A stretch of DNA of 64,000 nucleotides, from assembly GCF_023611505.1 (NCBI RefSeq), contig NZ_CP097843.1, forward strand, positions 744,001 to 808,000, written 5' to 3'. The notes under the pieces were generated by a model. That model did no database searches. It was not told where the DNA came from and saw only the letters and a list, made by a program, of their open reading frames with translations. The position numbers and the translations under genes are program-made. The stretch comes from Streptococcus oralis (GTDB taxonomy: Bacteria; Bacillota; Bacilli; Lactobacillales; Streptococcaceae). Below are positions 31,326 through 38,053 of the stretch, in pieces (the stretch's first letter is position 1; each line of letters opens with the position of its first letter).

Positions 31326-31388
31326 TAATAAAATTATTTTGGAGAACAGTTGAATATTGTTCTCCTTTTTTTATTTTCTGGAGGGAAA

Positions 31389-31562
31389 ATGACAAAAGAA
31401 TTACAATCATCACGTTATATTGTCATTTCATTTTTAGTACGTGAAATGGGAATTGACATTGTTGAAGCCATATCTCTTATGGCTGAATTAGAAAAAAGTG
31501 GCTTGGTTCGATTGGAATCAAGTGGAGATTTAATACTCAAAGAACTTGGAGGAGCGCTATGA
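31389..31562 (+). CDS. Small ICE protein of unknown function
   Basis: 57 residues, starting MTKELQSSRYIVISFLVREM after the RBS TGGAGGGAAA. An upstream in-frame start at 31350 would contain this RBS and is rejected. It is helical and could be a small winged-helix-like or regulatory protein, but no family is recognised. Its stop overlaps the start of the initiator gene by 4 bases, so the two are translated together. Confidence 0.7.
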   Translation: MTKELQSSRYIVISFLVREMGIDIVEAISLMAELEKSGLVRLESSGDLILKELGGAL

Positions 31563-32338
31563 AACGAATTACCGCAAATCAATACCAAACTTCAGAAAGG
31601 TATTATAAATTACCTAAAATTCTTTTTGAAGATGAGAAATATATGGATATGAAACTAGAAGTAAAGGTGGCTTATTCAATTTTAAAAGATCGTTTAGAAT
31701 TATCTCTCAATCGTGGTTGGATAGATGAAGAAGGAGCGGTTTATTTAGTATTTTCTAATTCTAAACTGATGAAGCTATTAGGTTGTTCGAAGTCAAAATT
31801 ACTGTCCATCAAAAAAACTCTTAAAGAATATGACTTAATTGATGAAGTCCAACAGTCTTCAAGTGAGAAAGGGAGACTAGCTAATAAGATTTATTTAGGG
31901 GAGTTGTCTCCTACCCCAGTAGCTAGTTCGAACAGGCCTAGTATTAAAAAAAGACTAGGGCAGGTTGAAAATGAAACGGCCCCCGTCTCACATTCAGCCC
32001 CTAGTGAGACTGAAGTTAGTGAGACTAAATATAGTGAGACTGATTCTTTATTTATTGAGGATGAGGAGGATAGGAATACTCATCCTATCTTGAAAAGAAA
32101 AGTAGAAAAGGTCACAAAATATGATCGAGATTATATTTGGGGATTGGTGCAAGATCAATTTAGACGAGAGGGTTTTTCTGAAACAGCCAGTGAAATTGCT
32201 ATGACTGATTTTGAGAGAATCTACCAGTATTCTCTTGACAATGTTCGCTTTGTTAGACGAGCGGAAGTTTTGGCTGAATTTGTGTTTAACGGCTTGTATT
32301 CTGTTTGGAATAACCGTGTTAGAAAAGGAGGTGGTTAA
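31559..32338 (+). CDS. repA: Replication initiator, RepA N-terminal family
   Basis: 259 residues. The N-terminal part 'YQTSERYYKLPKILFEDEKY' and the following winged-helix region match the RepA_N initiator domain of Gram-positive plasmids and ICEs. A hydrophilic linker with 'SETEVSETKYSETDS' repeats (about 143-165) leads to a C-terminal helical domain. It probably lets the excised circle replicate. It is the first sizeable gene next to attL, coupled to the 57-residue gene upstream and to a tiny membrane peptide downstream. Confidence 0.85.
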   Translation: MKRITANQYQTSERYYKLPKILFEDEKYMDMKLEVKVAYSILKDRLELSLNRGWIDEEGAVYLVFSNSKLMKLLGCSKSKLLSIKKTLKEYDLIDEVQQSSSEKGRLANKIYLGELSPTPVASSNRPSIKKRLGQVENETAPVSHSAPSETEVSETKYSETDSLFIEDEEDRNTHPILKRKVEKVTKYDRDYIWGLVQDQFRREGFSETASEIAMTDFERIYQYSLDNVRFVRRAEVLAEFVFNGLYSVWNNRVRKGGG

Positions 32339-32440
32339 ATGTCGCCAATCGAGTGGATATTAGTTATGATCATTTTAATTTCAAGTGGTATGACTCTTTG
32401 GACATTGATTGTCAATCAGAAAGGGGTAATCAAGAAATGA
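32339..32440 (+). CDS. 33-residue single-span membrane peptide
   Basis: The ATG directly follows the repA stop and has a very strong RBS inside the repA end (AAAAGGAGGTGG). The peptide is MSPIEWILVMIILISSGMTL followed by WTLIVNQKGVIKK: one membrane helix (about residues 4-25) and a short basic tail. Its stop overlaps the methyltransferase ATG (ATGA), which strongly supports translation, since otherwise the methyltransferase start would lack a nearby RBS. The gene is too short for ordinary gene callers. Function unknown. Confidence 0.72.
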   Translation: MSPIEWILVMIILISSGMTLWTLIVNQKGVIKK

Positions 32441-33795
32441 GATTTATTGATTTATTTTCAGGTATCGGTGGATTTCGGCTTGGAATGGAAAGTGTTGGAC
32501 ACGAGTGTATTGGATTTTGTGAGATTGATAAATTTGCTAGAGAATCTTATAAGTCCATTTTTCAAACGAAAGGAGAAATTGAATTTCATGACATACGAGA
32601 TGTTTCAGATGACAAATTTAATAAACTTAGAGGGAAAGTCGATATCATCTGTGGGGGATTCCCTTGTCAAGCATTTTCAATCGCAGGAAGACGATTGGGA
32701 TTTGAAGATACTAGAGGAACTTTGTTCTTTGAAATTGCTCGGGCGGCCAAACAAATCCAACCACGTTTTCTTTTTCTTGAAAATGTTAAAGGCCTACTCA
32801 ATCACGATAAGGGACGGACGTTCACCACAATCCTTACCACACTTGATGAGTTGGGGTTTGATGTTGAGTGGCAGGTGCTTAACAGTAAGGATTTCGGCGT
32901 TCCCCAAAACAGAGAGAGGGTGTTTATTATCGGACATTCTAGAAAGAAAAGTACCAGACTCTTATTTCCTTTCAGACGAGAAGGTCAAGCAACTAACTCT
33001 GAGATTTTTAAAACATTAGGGAATTTGAATCCATCAAAAAGTGGAATGAGCGGTAAAGTCTATTATTCAGAAGGTCTTGCGCCAACCTTAGTTCGTGGAA
33101 AAGGAGAAGGATTTAAGATTGCGATTCCTTGCATTACACCAGATAGATTAGACAAGAGACAAAATGGTAGACGCTTTAAGGAAAACCAAGAGGCGATGTT
33201 TACTTTAAATACTCAAGATCGCCATGGTATTGTCGTTGTTGGAGATTTACCAACTAGCTTTAAGGAAACTGGTCGAGTTTATGGAAGTGAGGGGTTATCT
33301 CCAACACTGACTACAATGCAAGGTGGAGATAAAATTCCCAAAATACTAATTCCAGAACCAATCAAATTTCTAAAAGTACGGGAAGCAACGAAAAAAGGAT
33401 ACGCTCAAGCAGAAATAGGAGATTCAATCAATTTGGAAAGACCAAGTTCTCAGTATCGTCGTGGTAGAGTTGGAAAGGGTATAGCTAATACGTTAACAAC
33501 TAGTGGACAAATGGGAGTAGTAGTTGCTAGTTATGAAGGAGAAGATAAACAAGTTTATCATGTAGCCGGTGTATTAATAGATGGACAATTTTATCGTCTG
33601 AGGATACGACGAATCACTCCTAAAGAGTGTTTTCGCTTGCAGGGCTTTCCTGATTGGGCTTTTGAAGCTGCTAGAAAAGTCTCTAGTAATAGTCAGCTCT
33701 ATAAACAAGCTGGTAATAGTGTAACCGTTCCTGTGATTGCCGCAATCGCAAAGGAATTAAAAGAAATAGAGGAAAAAGATGAAAGCATTAAATAA
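32437..33795 (+). CDS. DNA (cytosine-5-)methyltransferase, orphan
   Basis: 452 residues from ATG 32437, beginning 'MRFIDLFSGIGGFRLGM' (motif I). C77 in 'GGFPCQAFS' is the catalytic cysteine (motif IV), 'ENVKGL' is motif VI, 'QNRERVFIIG' motif VIII and 'QAGNSVTVPVI' motif X. The target-recognition part holds three degenerate repeats of the form G-L/I-A/S-P/N-T-L ('GLAPTLV', 'GLSPTLT', 'GIANTLT'). No restriction endonuclease is nearby, so it probably protects the element on entry to new hosts. The recognition site is unknown. Confidence 0.93.
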   Translation: MRFIDLFSGIGGFRLGMESVGHECIGFCEIDKFARESYKSIFQTKGEIEFHDIRDVSDDKFNKLRGKVDIICGGFPCQAFSIAGRRLGFEDTRGTLFFEIARAAKQIQPRFLFLENVKGLLNHDKGRTFTTILTTLDELGFDVEWQVLNSKDFGVPQNRERVFIIGHSRKKSTRLLFPFRREGQATNSEIFKTLGNLNPSKSGMSGKVYYSEGLAPTLVRGKGEGFKIAIPCITPDRLDKRQNGRRFKENQEAMFTLNTQDRHGIVVVGDLPTSFKETGRVYGSEGLSPTLTTMQGGDKIPKILIPEPIKFLKVREATKKGYAQAEIGDSINLERPSSQYRRGRVGKGIANTLTTSGQMGVVVASYEGEDKQVYHVAGVLIDGQFYRLRIRRITPKECFRLQGFPDWAFEAARKVSSNSQLYKQAGNSVTVPVIAAIAKELKEIEEKDESIK

Positions 33796-34228
33796 AGAAT
33801 CAATACTAGATTGTGATGAATTAGAAACAGAATTACATGATGCAGAAATCAAACAGCTGGATGAACAATTATTTTTGATACCCAATTATCCATGTGAGTT
33901 TGAAGTAACATTTTTAGATGTATACCATAAAAAACACAACTACCCACTATTTTACGAGTCCTATCTTCAAAACGTGATGGAATTCCTTGAAAGTCAAGAC
34001 ATAAAGAATGGGGTTGATGCCTTTGTAGATGATCATCAAAATCTTGTTTTTGTTTTATATGGACAAGGCTATCGAGCCGAGGGAAAAGAGGGAATACTTA
34101 CAACCCAAGTAACTGTAAAAGCTTATGATGAAGACAAGAAACCGATTAACTTCTCAAATTTATTAGATTCTTTAATCGTCTCAGAATATCAAATGGAACC
34201 GAATCTTTGGGAGGTCTCCCATGATTGA
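33779..34228 (+). CDS. Conserved ICE protein of unknown function
   Basis: 149 residues, acidic, no membrane segment. It starts MKALNKESILDCDELETELH inside the end of the methyltransferase gene and overlaps the next gene by 8 bases, so it belongs to the same operon. The middle part ('FVDDHQNLVFVLYGQGYRAE') looks like a mixed alpha/beta fold. I do not recognise a family. Confidence 0.75.
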   Translation: MKALNKESILDCDELETELHDAEIKQLDEQLFLIPNYPCEFEVTFLDVYHKKHNYPLFYESYLQNVMEFLESQDIKNGVDAFVDDHQNLVFVLYGQGYRAEGKEGILTTQVTVKAYDEDKKPINFSNLLDSLIVSEYQMEPNLWEVSHD

Positions 34229-34601
34229 TCTCTATCTAAGTAAAAATAACCATAGAAATCAAATTCTTTTAGATTTCTTTCAAAACTACGGAATAGAGGT
34301 ATCTTGTCATTCGATTTCTGAAATGACAAAGGACAAATTAATTGAGATGATGAGCTATTCTTCAGATTGTTTCGAGTTTTTATCTCCCAATTTATTACGA
34401 TTTAAGAATCGTGACAATCTAAGATTAACGGATTTCATCGAAATGATATTAAAAAATCCTGAACTAACTATCAGACTTCCTCTTGCGGTTTCAAATAAGA
34501 GAGTTTATCCAAATCTGAATCTAGAGGAGGCTAGAGCTTTATTGCCAAGAGATACGAAACAATTGATTTACATGGAACAAACACATTATTTATCTAGTTA
34601 A
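34221..34601 (+). CDS. Spx/ArsC-fold protein lacking the redox cysteines
   Basis: 126 residues with the layout of Spx/ArsC proteins. It has an N-terminal strand 'MIDLYLSKNNHRNQILLDFF', where Spx has a CxxC after the first strand, and a later 'ELTIRLPLAVSNKRVYPNLN' ending in 'ALLPRD', which parallels the Spx 'LRRPIIID...FLPR' region. The protein has one cysteine near residue 29 (ISVSCHS-like context) and one near 53, neither in a CxxC. Spx binds the RNA polymerase alpha C-terminal domain; an ICE-borne, redox-blind relative could redirect host transcription. Assignment is from pattern only. Confidence 0.55.
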   Translation: MIDLYLSKNNHRNQILLDFFQNYGIEVSCHSISEMTKDKLIEMMSYSSDCFEFLSPNLLRFKNRDNLRLTDFIEMILKNPELTIRLPLAVSNKRVYPNLNLEEARALLPRDTKQLIYMEQTHYLSS

Positions 34602-34613
34602 AGGAGAAGCAAT

Positions 34614-34847
34614 ATGGCTGAACGATTTTGGGAGAACTTGTCCATTATTTTGGCTGAAAGAAATATCAGCTGGATTGAGTTAACCAGAAAAATGTTTGCG
34701 GGAGAGTTTCACTATCCAAGTGAATTGAATCGTTTGTATCAAAAGATTCGCCACTATAAGATGGAACAACGAATGCCTCAAAGTCCATGGGTAGAAAGGA
34801 TTGTGCAGGTATTAGATTTAGATTATGAAGATTTATTTCGGAGGTAA
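34614..34847 (+). CDS. Small helix-turn-helix-like protein
   Basis: 77 residues, starting MAERFWENLSIILAERNISW after AAAGGAGAAGCAAT. The helix pattern ('ILAERNISWIELTRKM', then 'VERIVQVLDLDYEDLF') resembles a Cro/C1-type helix-turn-helix with an insertion rich in basic residues. The C-terminal LDLDYEDLF-type ending is common in XRE regulators. It is likely a regulator of the ICE and is followed 2 bases later by the CPBP gene. Confidence 0.6.
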   Translation: MAERFWENLSIILAERNISWIELTRKMFAGEFHYPSELNRLYQKIRHYKMEQRMPQSPWVERIVQVLDLDYEDLFRR

Positions 34848-34849
34848 CT

Positions 34850-35437
34850 ATGAAAAGAATAATTCCAGTTTATATATTCCAACAAGTAAATGTCTTATTG
34901 GTATCTCTATACTTACTGAAATTTCTTTGTATCGGTGAGTTAACTATACTACAGATTCTCTATGGTTCGTCACTCATTTCTTTTTTATGGATGTATGGCC
35001 AACGTAAACAAGCTCATAAGGTCAATATGAAATCTAGGATGAAATGGCTTGGTATTGGATTCGTTAGCCTACTGATTATAAGTCTATGTTTTAGCCTAAT
35101 CCATGCTCGAGGAACTACGAATCAAGCAAACTTAATTGGCCTTCAACATCAAGTCCCTTGGTTTTCATTTTTATTGTTCTTAATCAATGCGAGTATGGTT
35201 GAAGAATTTCTGTATCGAGAAATTTTATGGAACTTGGTTAGAAAATTAGATATTCGAGTTGCTTTGACAAGTGTTTTATTTGCCTTAGCACATCATCCAG
35301 GAACCATTCTAGCTTGGTGTTTATATGTTTCACTTGGGATGTTTTTAGGGCTTGTACGCTACAAATCGGACTTATGGGGCAGTATGGGGCTACATTTGGT
35401 GTGGAACCTATCAGTCTATGTCTTATTTTTTCTTTAA
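34850..35437 (+). CDS. CPBP-family intramembrane metalloprotease
   Basis: 195 residues with about six membrane segments. The family motifs are present: 'EEFLYRE' (E118, E119, R123), 'AHHPGTI' (H148, H149) and 'LHLVWN' (H182). CPBP (CAAX/Abi) proteins in Gram-positive bacteria include bacteriocin self-immunity and regulated-proteolysis enzymes. This one is a standard part of ICESa2603-like elements, with no known substrate. RBS is CGGAGGTAACT. Confidence 0.88.
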   Translation: MKRIIPVYIFQQVNVLLVSLYLLKFLCIGELTILQILYGSSLISFLWMYGQRKQAHKVNMKSRMKWLGIGFVSLLIISLCFSLIHARGTTNQANLIGLQHQVPWFSFLLFLINASMVEEFLYREILWNLVRKLDIRVALTSVLFALAHHPGTILAWCLYVSLGMFLGLVRYKSDLWGSMGLHLVWNLSVYVLFFL

Positions 35438-35493
35438 TAATAGCTGGTCTGTCTTAAGCATGGATTAATTTTGAAATAAATAAACTAAATGAA

Positions 35494-35550
35494 TTGATTT
35501 TAAAGAAATAAAATGCTAACATATATAGCAGGTGTTAGCATTTTATTTCT
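35494..35550 (+). promoter_or_regulatory. abiE promoter and 18-bp inverted-repeat operator
   Basis: AGAAATAAAATGCTAACA (35504-35521) and its exact complement TGTTAGCATTTTATTTCT (35533-35550) flank an 11-base loop. A -35 TTGATT (35494-35499) and a -10 TAACAT (35517-35522) are placed so that the repeat covers the promoter. Negative autoregulation by AbiEi binding inverted repeats is known for AbiE systems. Confidence 0.8.
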
Positions 35551-35566
35551 AAGAAAGGAGAATGAT

Positions 35567-36157
35567 ATGGTTGATAAAAGAGAGAAACTGATGAACTCTT
35601 TCAATCAGTATGGTTTTTTAACTTTTAAACAAGTAATAGATGAAAATTTACACTACAAAACCTTATTAAAAATGGTTGCAGAAGGAAAAATCGATGCTGA
35701 AGAAAAAGGCTTATATCGCTTACCTGATATTTATTTAGATGAGTGGTTTGTTCTTCAGTATCGATTTCCAAAGGGAATCTTTTCTTTGGAGACAGCACTT
35801 TGGTTACATGGTTTATCTTTGACTATCCCTTTTAACATGATGATGAGTTTTCCTTATGGTACGAATACCAAAAACATTAAGGAAGCAGATATACGTCCTA
35901 TTATTTTACGCTCTCACTATAGTGAAGGAATTATTGAAATAGAGCGTCTTCCTGGCCAATTTATTAAAGTTTATGAAGTTGAACGAGTTTTGGTTGAGTG
36001 TCTAAGACCAGTTCATCAGGTGGATCTTCAAATTATTGCACCAGCGTTTAAGAAATATTTTCAACAGAATCAAATTCATTTACACAAATTATTTTATTAT
36101 GCCCAGCTATTTAAAGTAACTGATAAGTTACAATCTTATACGGAGGTACTATCTTAA
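35567..36157 (+). CDS. abiEi: AbiEi antitoxin (type IV toxin-antitoxin)
   Basis: 196 residues from ATG 35567, which has the RBS AAAGGAGAATGAT. The longer in-frame start at 35513 lies inside the operator and is rejected. An N-terminal winged-helix domain ('YGFLTFKQVIDENLHYKTLL') binds DNA, and the C-terminal domain counters the toxin. It overlaps abiEii by one base (TAATG). Confidence 0.9.
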   Translation: MVDKREKLMNSFNQYGFLTFKQVIDENLHYKTLLKMVAEGKIDAEEKGLYRLPDIYLDEWFVLQYRFPKGIFSLETALWLHGLSLTIPFNMMMSFPYGTNTKNIKEADIRPIILRSHYSEGIIEIERLPGQFIKVYEVERVLVECLRPVHQVDLQIIAPAFKKYFQQNQIHLHKLFYYAQLFKVTDKLQSYTEVLS

Positions 36158-36993
36158 TGTTTTCAAATGCGAATAGCTTTAAAGCAAAAATCAAAAACAT
36201 TTCAAAAGATAAGGGAATTCCAGCTCAACAAGTACAACAACATTATTTAATTGAGCAAGTGTTAAAGCTGATTTCTACTAGTTCTTATAGAGATTCCTTC
36301 ATTGTAAAAGGAGGGTATCTAATAGGTCAAATGATCGGACTAGATAAGCGAACCACAATGGATTTAGATGTCACTCTGAGGGGAACCGAAATGAGCAGAG
36401 AAAATTTGATTCATATCTTTGAAGAGATTCTTTGTTCTAAAACTGATGGATTTTCATTTTCAGTAGATAAGCTAGAACCTATTCGCCAAGATGATGAATA
36501 TGGAGGATTTTCATTAAAATTAAATGCAACTTTTGATACATTAAAAGAGGTTGTTTTTATTGATATTACTACTGGTGATAAAATCACACCAAGAGAAATT
36601 ACTTATTCAATGACTTCTATCTTTACTAATGAAAGCATCAAGATATGGACATATAATCTAGAGACTGTACTTGCTGAAAAGTTAGAAACGATCATCAGTA
36701 GGGGATTGTCTTCGACACGCCCACGTGATCGATATGATCTTTTCACCTTGTATAAACTTAGAAAAGAAGAGATTAATCTAGAAGTATTAAAAAATGCACT
36801 TGAGAATACGGCAGAAAAACGTAAAAGTAAAGATACTATTTATAATTGGGAAGAACAAGTGAGAGGAATTGAAATTTCTGATTATCAGAAAGAGCTATGG
36901 ATTCGTTATCAACGCCAATTTAAGTATGCTAAAGATATCTCATTTGATAACTCTGTTTATGTTATTAGGGAAATTATGCAACAAATATTTTAG
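36157..36993 (+). CDS. abiEii: AbiEii toxin, nucleotidyltransferase fold
   Basis: 278 residues. 'VKGGYLIG' and 'TTMDLDVTLRG' (G52, G53 and D69-D71) form the GG...DxD nucleotidyltransferase site, 'VFIDITTGDKI' carries the third acidic residue, and 'LAEKLETIISR' and 'RPRDRYDLF' are the remaining family motifs. AbiEii proteins transfer nucleotides, in studied cases onto tRNA, and cause phage abortive infection. Here the pair would stabilise the element and defend its host. Confidence 0.93.
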   Translation: MFSNANSFKAKIKNISKDKGIPAQQVQQHYLIEQVLKLISTSSYRDSFIVKGGYLIGQMIGLDKRTTMDLDVTLRGTEMSRENLIHIFEEILCSKTDGFSFSVDKLEPIRQDDEYGGFSLKLNATFDTLKEVVFIDITTGDKITPREITYSMTSIFTNESIKIWTYNLETVLAEKLETIISRGLSSTRPRDRYDLFTLYKLRKEEINLEVLKNALENTAEKRKSKDTIYNWEEQVRGIEISDYQKELWIRYQRQFKYAKDISFDNSVYVIREIMQQIF

Positions 36994-37012
36994 TACAAAA
37001 GTAACTTATTAG

Positions 37013-37036
37013 TAAAGCAGTGAGTTGCTTTTTTTA
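37013..37036 (+). terminator. Terminator after abiEii
   Basis: AAAGCA / TGCTTT with a short loop, then TTTTTT. Confidence 0.7.
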
Positions 37037-37082
37037 TTCCAATAACTCCAAAAATGTGATAAAAATTTCAACTACTCTTATC

Positions 37083-37275
37083 TATAATAAAGTTACCTGT
37101 TCTTTGAAAATTGAATCCACTCCGTCTTGATTAGCGTGCCTGTGTAAGTAGGGACTGAGAGTATTTCCCTGTGAAGGGCAACTGGCACAAGACGTGTGTG
37201 AGAATTTTCTAACAGACACGGAGTTTATCGTTACCAGACTTAAACGATGCGACAAACTAGATAAAGGAGTTAATC
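37083..37275 (+). ncRNA. Structured leader upstream of the transfer operon
   Basis: A -10 TATAAT (37083-37088) without a good -35 is followed by about 180 noncoding bases. Pairings I can see: ACTCCGT (37119-37125) with ACGGAGT (37218-37224); CGTCTTG (37123-37129) with CAAGACG (37188-37194); GTGCC (37136-37140) with GGCAC (37184-37188); AGGGA (37150-37154) with TCCCT (37166-37170) or CCCT with AGGG (37175-37178); ATCGTT (37227-37232) with AACGAT (37243-37248). The first two share 37123-37125 and exclude each other. The RBS AAAGGAG follows the last hairpin. No known RNA family is recognised. Confidence 0.65.
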
Positions 37276-37575
37276 ATGAAGGTTGTAAACTTGTATGATT
37301 TGAAACAAATGGGAAATAAGGGTGGTTGTACCATCCAATTGATTCATCACTTTCCCTTTGGTATGGGTTTAGGACATCTCAAAAAAGACTACATTGAATT
37401 TAAACGAGTTGGTATCTTTGATGGGAAGGCAGTAGAAGTCACTCTTCGAGAACCTTATTCGAGAGATCTACTGCAGGTTGTCAAGTCGATTAAGCAACAT
37501 CAGAAATTGATAGCTTATCGTTATAAAGAAGGAAAACTGCTATTTGTGAAGAAGGAGGCATCAGATGTCCTCTGA
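37276..37575 (+). CDS. First protein of the transfer operon, unknown function
   Basis: 99 residues, basic, starting MKVVNLYDLKQMGNKGGCTI. It has a compact alpha/beta look and no membrane segment. It overlaps the next gene by 11 bases. Its place, first after the structured leader and just before the PcfB and VirD4 genes, suggests a regulatory or DNA-processing accessory role, but no family is recognised. Confidence 0.75.
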   Translation: MKVVNLYDLKQMGNKGGCTIQLIHHFPFGMGLGHLKKDYIEFKRVGIFDGKAVEVTLREPYSRDLLQVVKSIKQHQKLIAYRYKEGKLLFVKKEASDVL

Positions 37576-38053
37576 ACAACAGGAACGAATGGCAGTTCAA
37601 TATGCTGAGCGTAGTCTTTTATTTACTGTAAGAAGTCTCTTAAAGATTCTAGAATGGTCTAGACGTCAGGCTTTAGCACAGGATTCTGCCTATAAGATAG
37701 GAGTACAGAAATTAGAAGAAATGCTACAATCTCCTTATTCGATTGATACGATTAATCTGAATAAAGATTTTTTAGACAAACCAATTGATATAGAGAAATT
37801 TAAAGCTTTTTTAGAAAAAGAAGAGATTCCTTTAGCCATCGCTTGGCAAGGGGATTCTCTGCATTTCTACACGAAAGACCGTTCGATTCTAGACAATCAT
37901 TTAGACCATCTGTTAGAAAAAATGGTTAATGATCCGGAGAAATTAGCTGATTTTACCATGGATAAGTCATTAGACGATGCAATTGATGAGGCTAAATCCC
38001 AAATTACCTTTAGACAAGAAGGAGCCGTCAAACAGAAAGAGATGGTGAGATGA
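37565..38053 (+). CDS. PcfB-like accessory protein (DUF3801)
   Basis: 162 residues. The stretch 'EEIPLAIAWQGDSLHFYTKD' is typical of PcfB/DUF3801 proteins, which in enterococcal conjugation work next to the relaxase and the coupling protein. A helical N-terminus contains 'VRSLLKILEWSRRQALAQD'. It overlaps the coupling protein gene by 4 bases, the usual pairing. Confidence 0.75.
   Translation: MSSEQQERMAVQYAERSLLFTVRSLLKILEWSRRQALAQDSAYKIGVQKLEEMLQSPYSIDTINLNKDFLDKPIDIEKFKAFLEKEEIPLAIAWQGDSLHFYTKDRSILDNHLDHLLEKMVNDPEKLADFTMDKSLDDAIDEAKSQITFRQEGAVKQKEMVR

Noticed and set aside
32353..32436. N-terminal extension of the cytosine methyltransferase
   Set aside because: Motif I begins directly after ATG 32437, and the extension would read the 33-residue peptide gene in another frame.
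37247..37264. Five-codon frame (ATG to TAA) just before the transfer operon RBS
   Set aside because: No RBS of its own; part of the final leader hairpin. Too short to support as a leader peptide.
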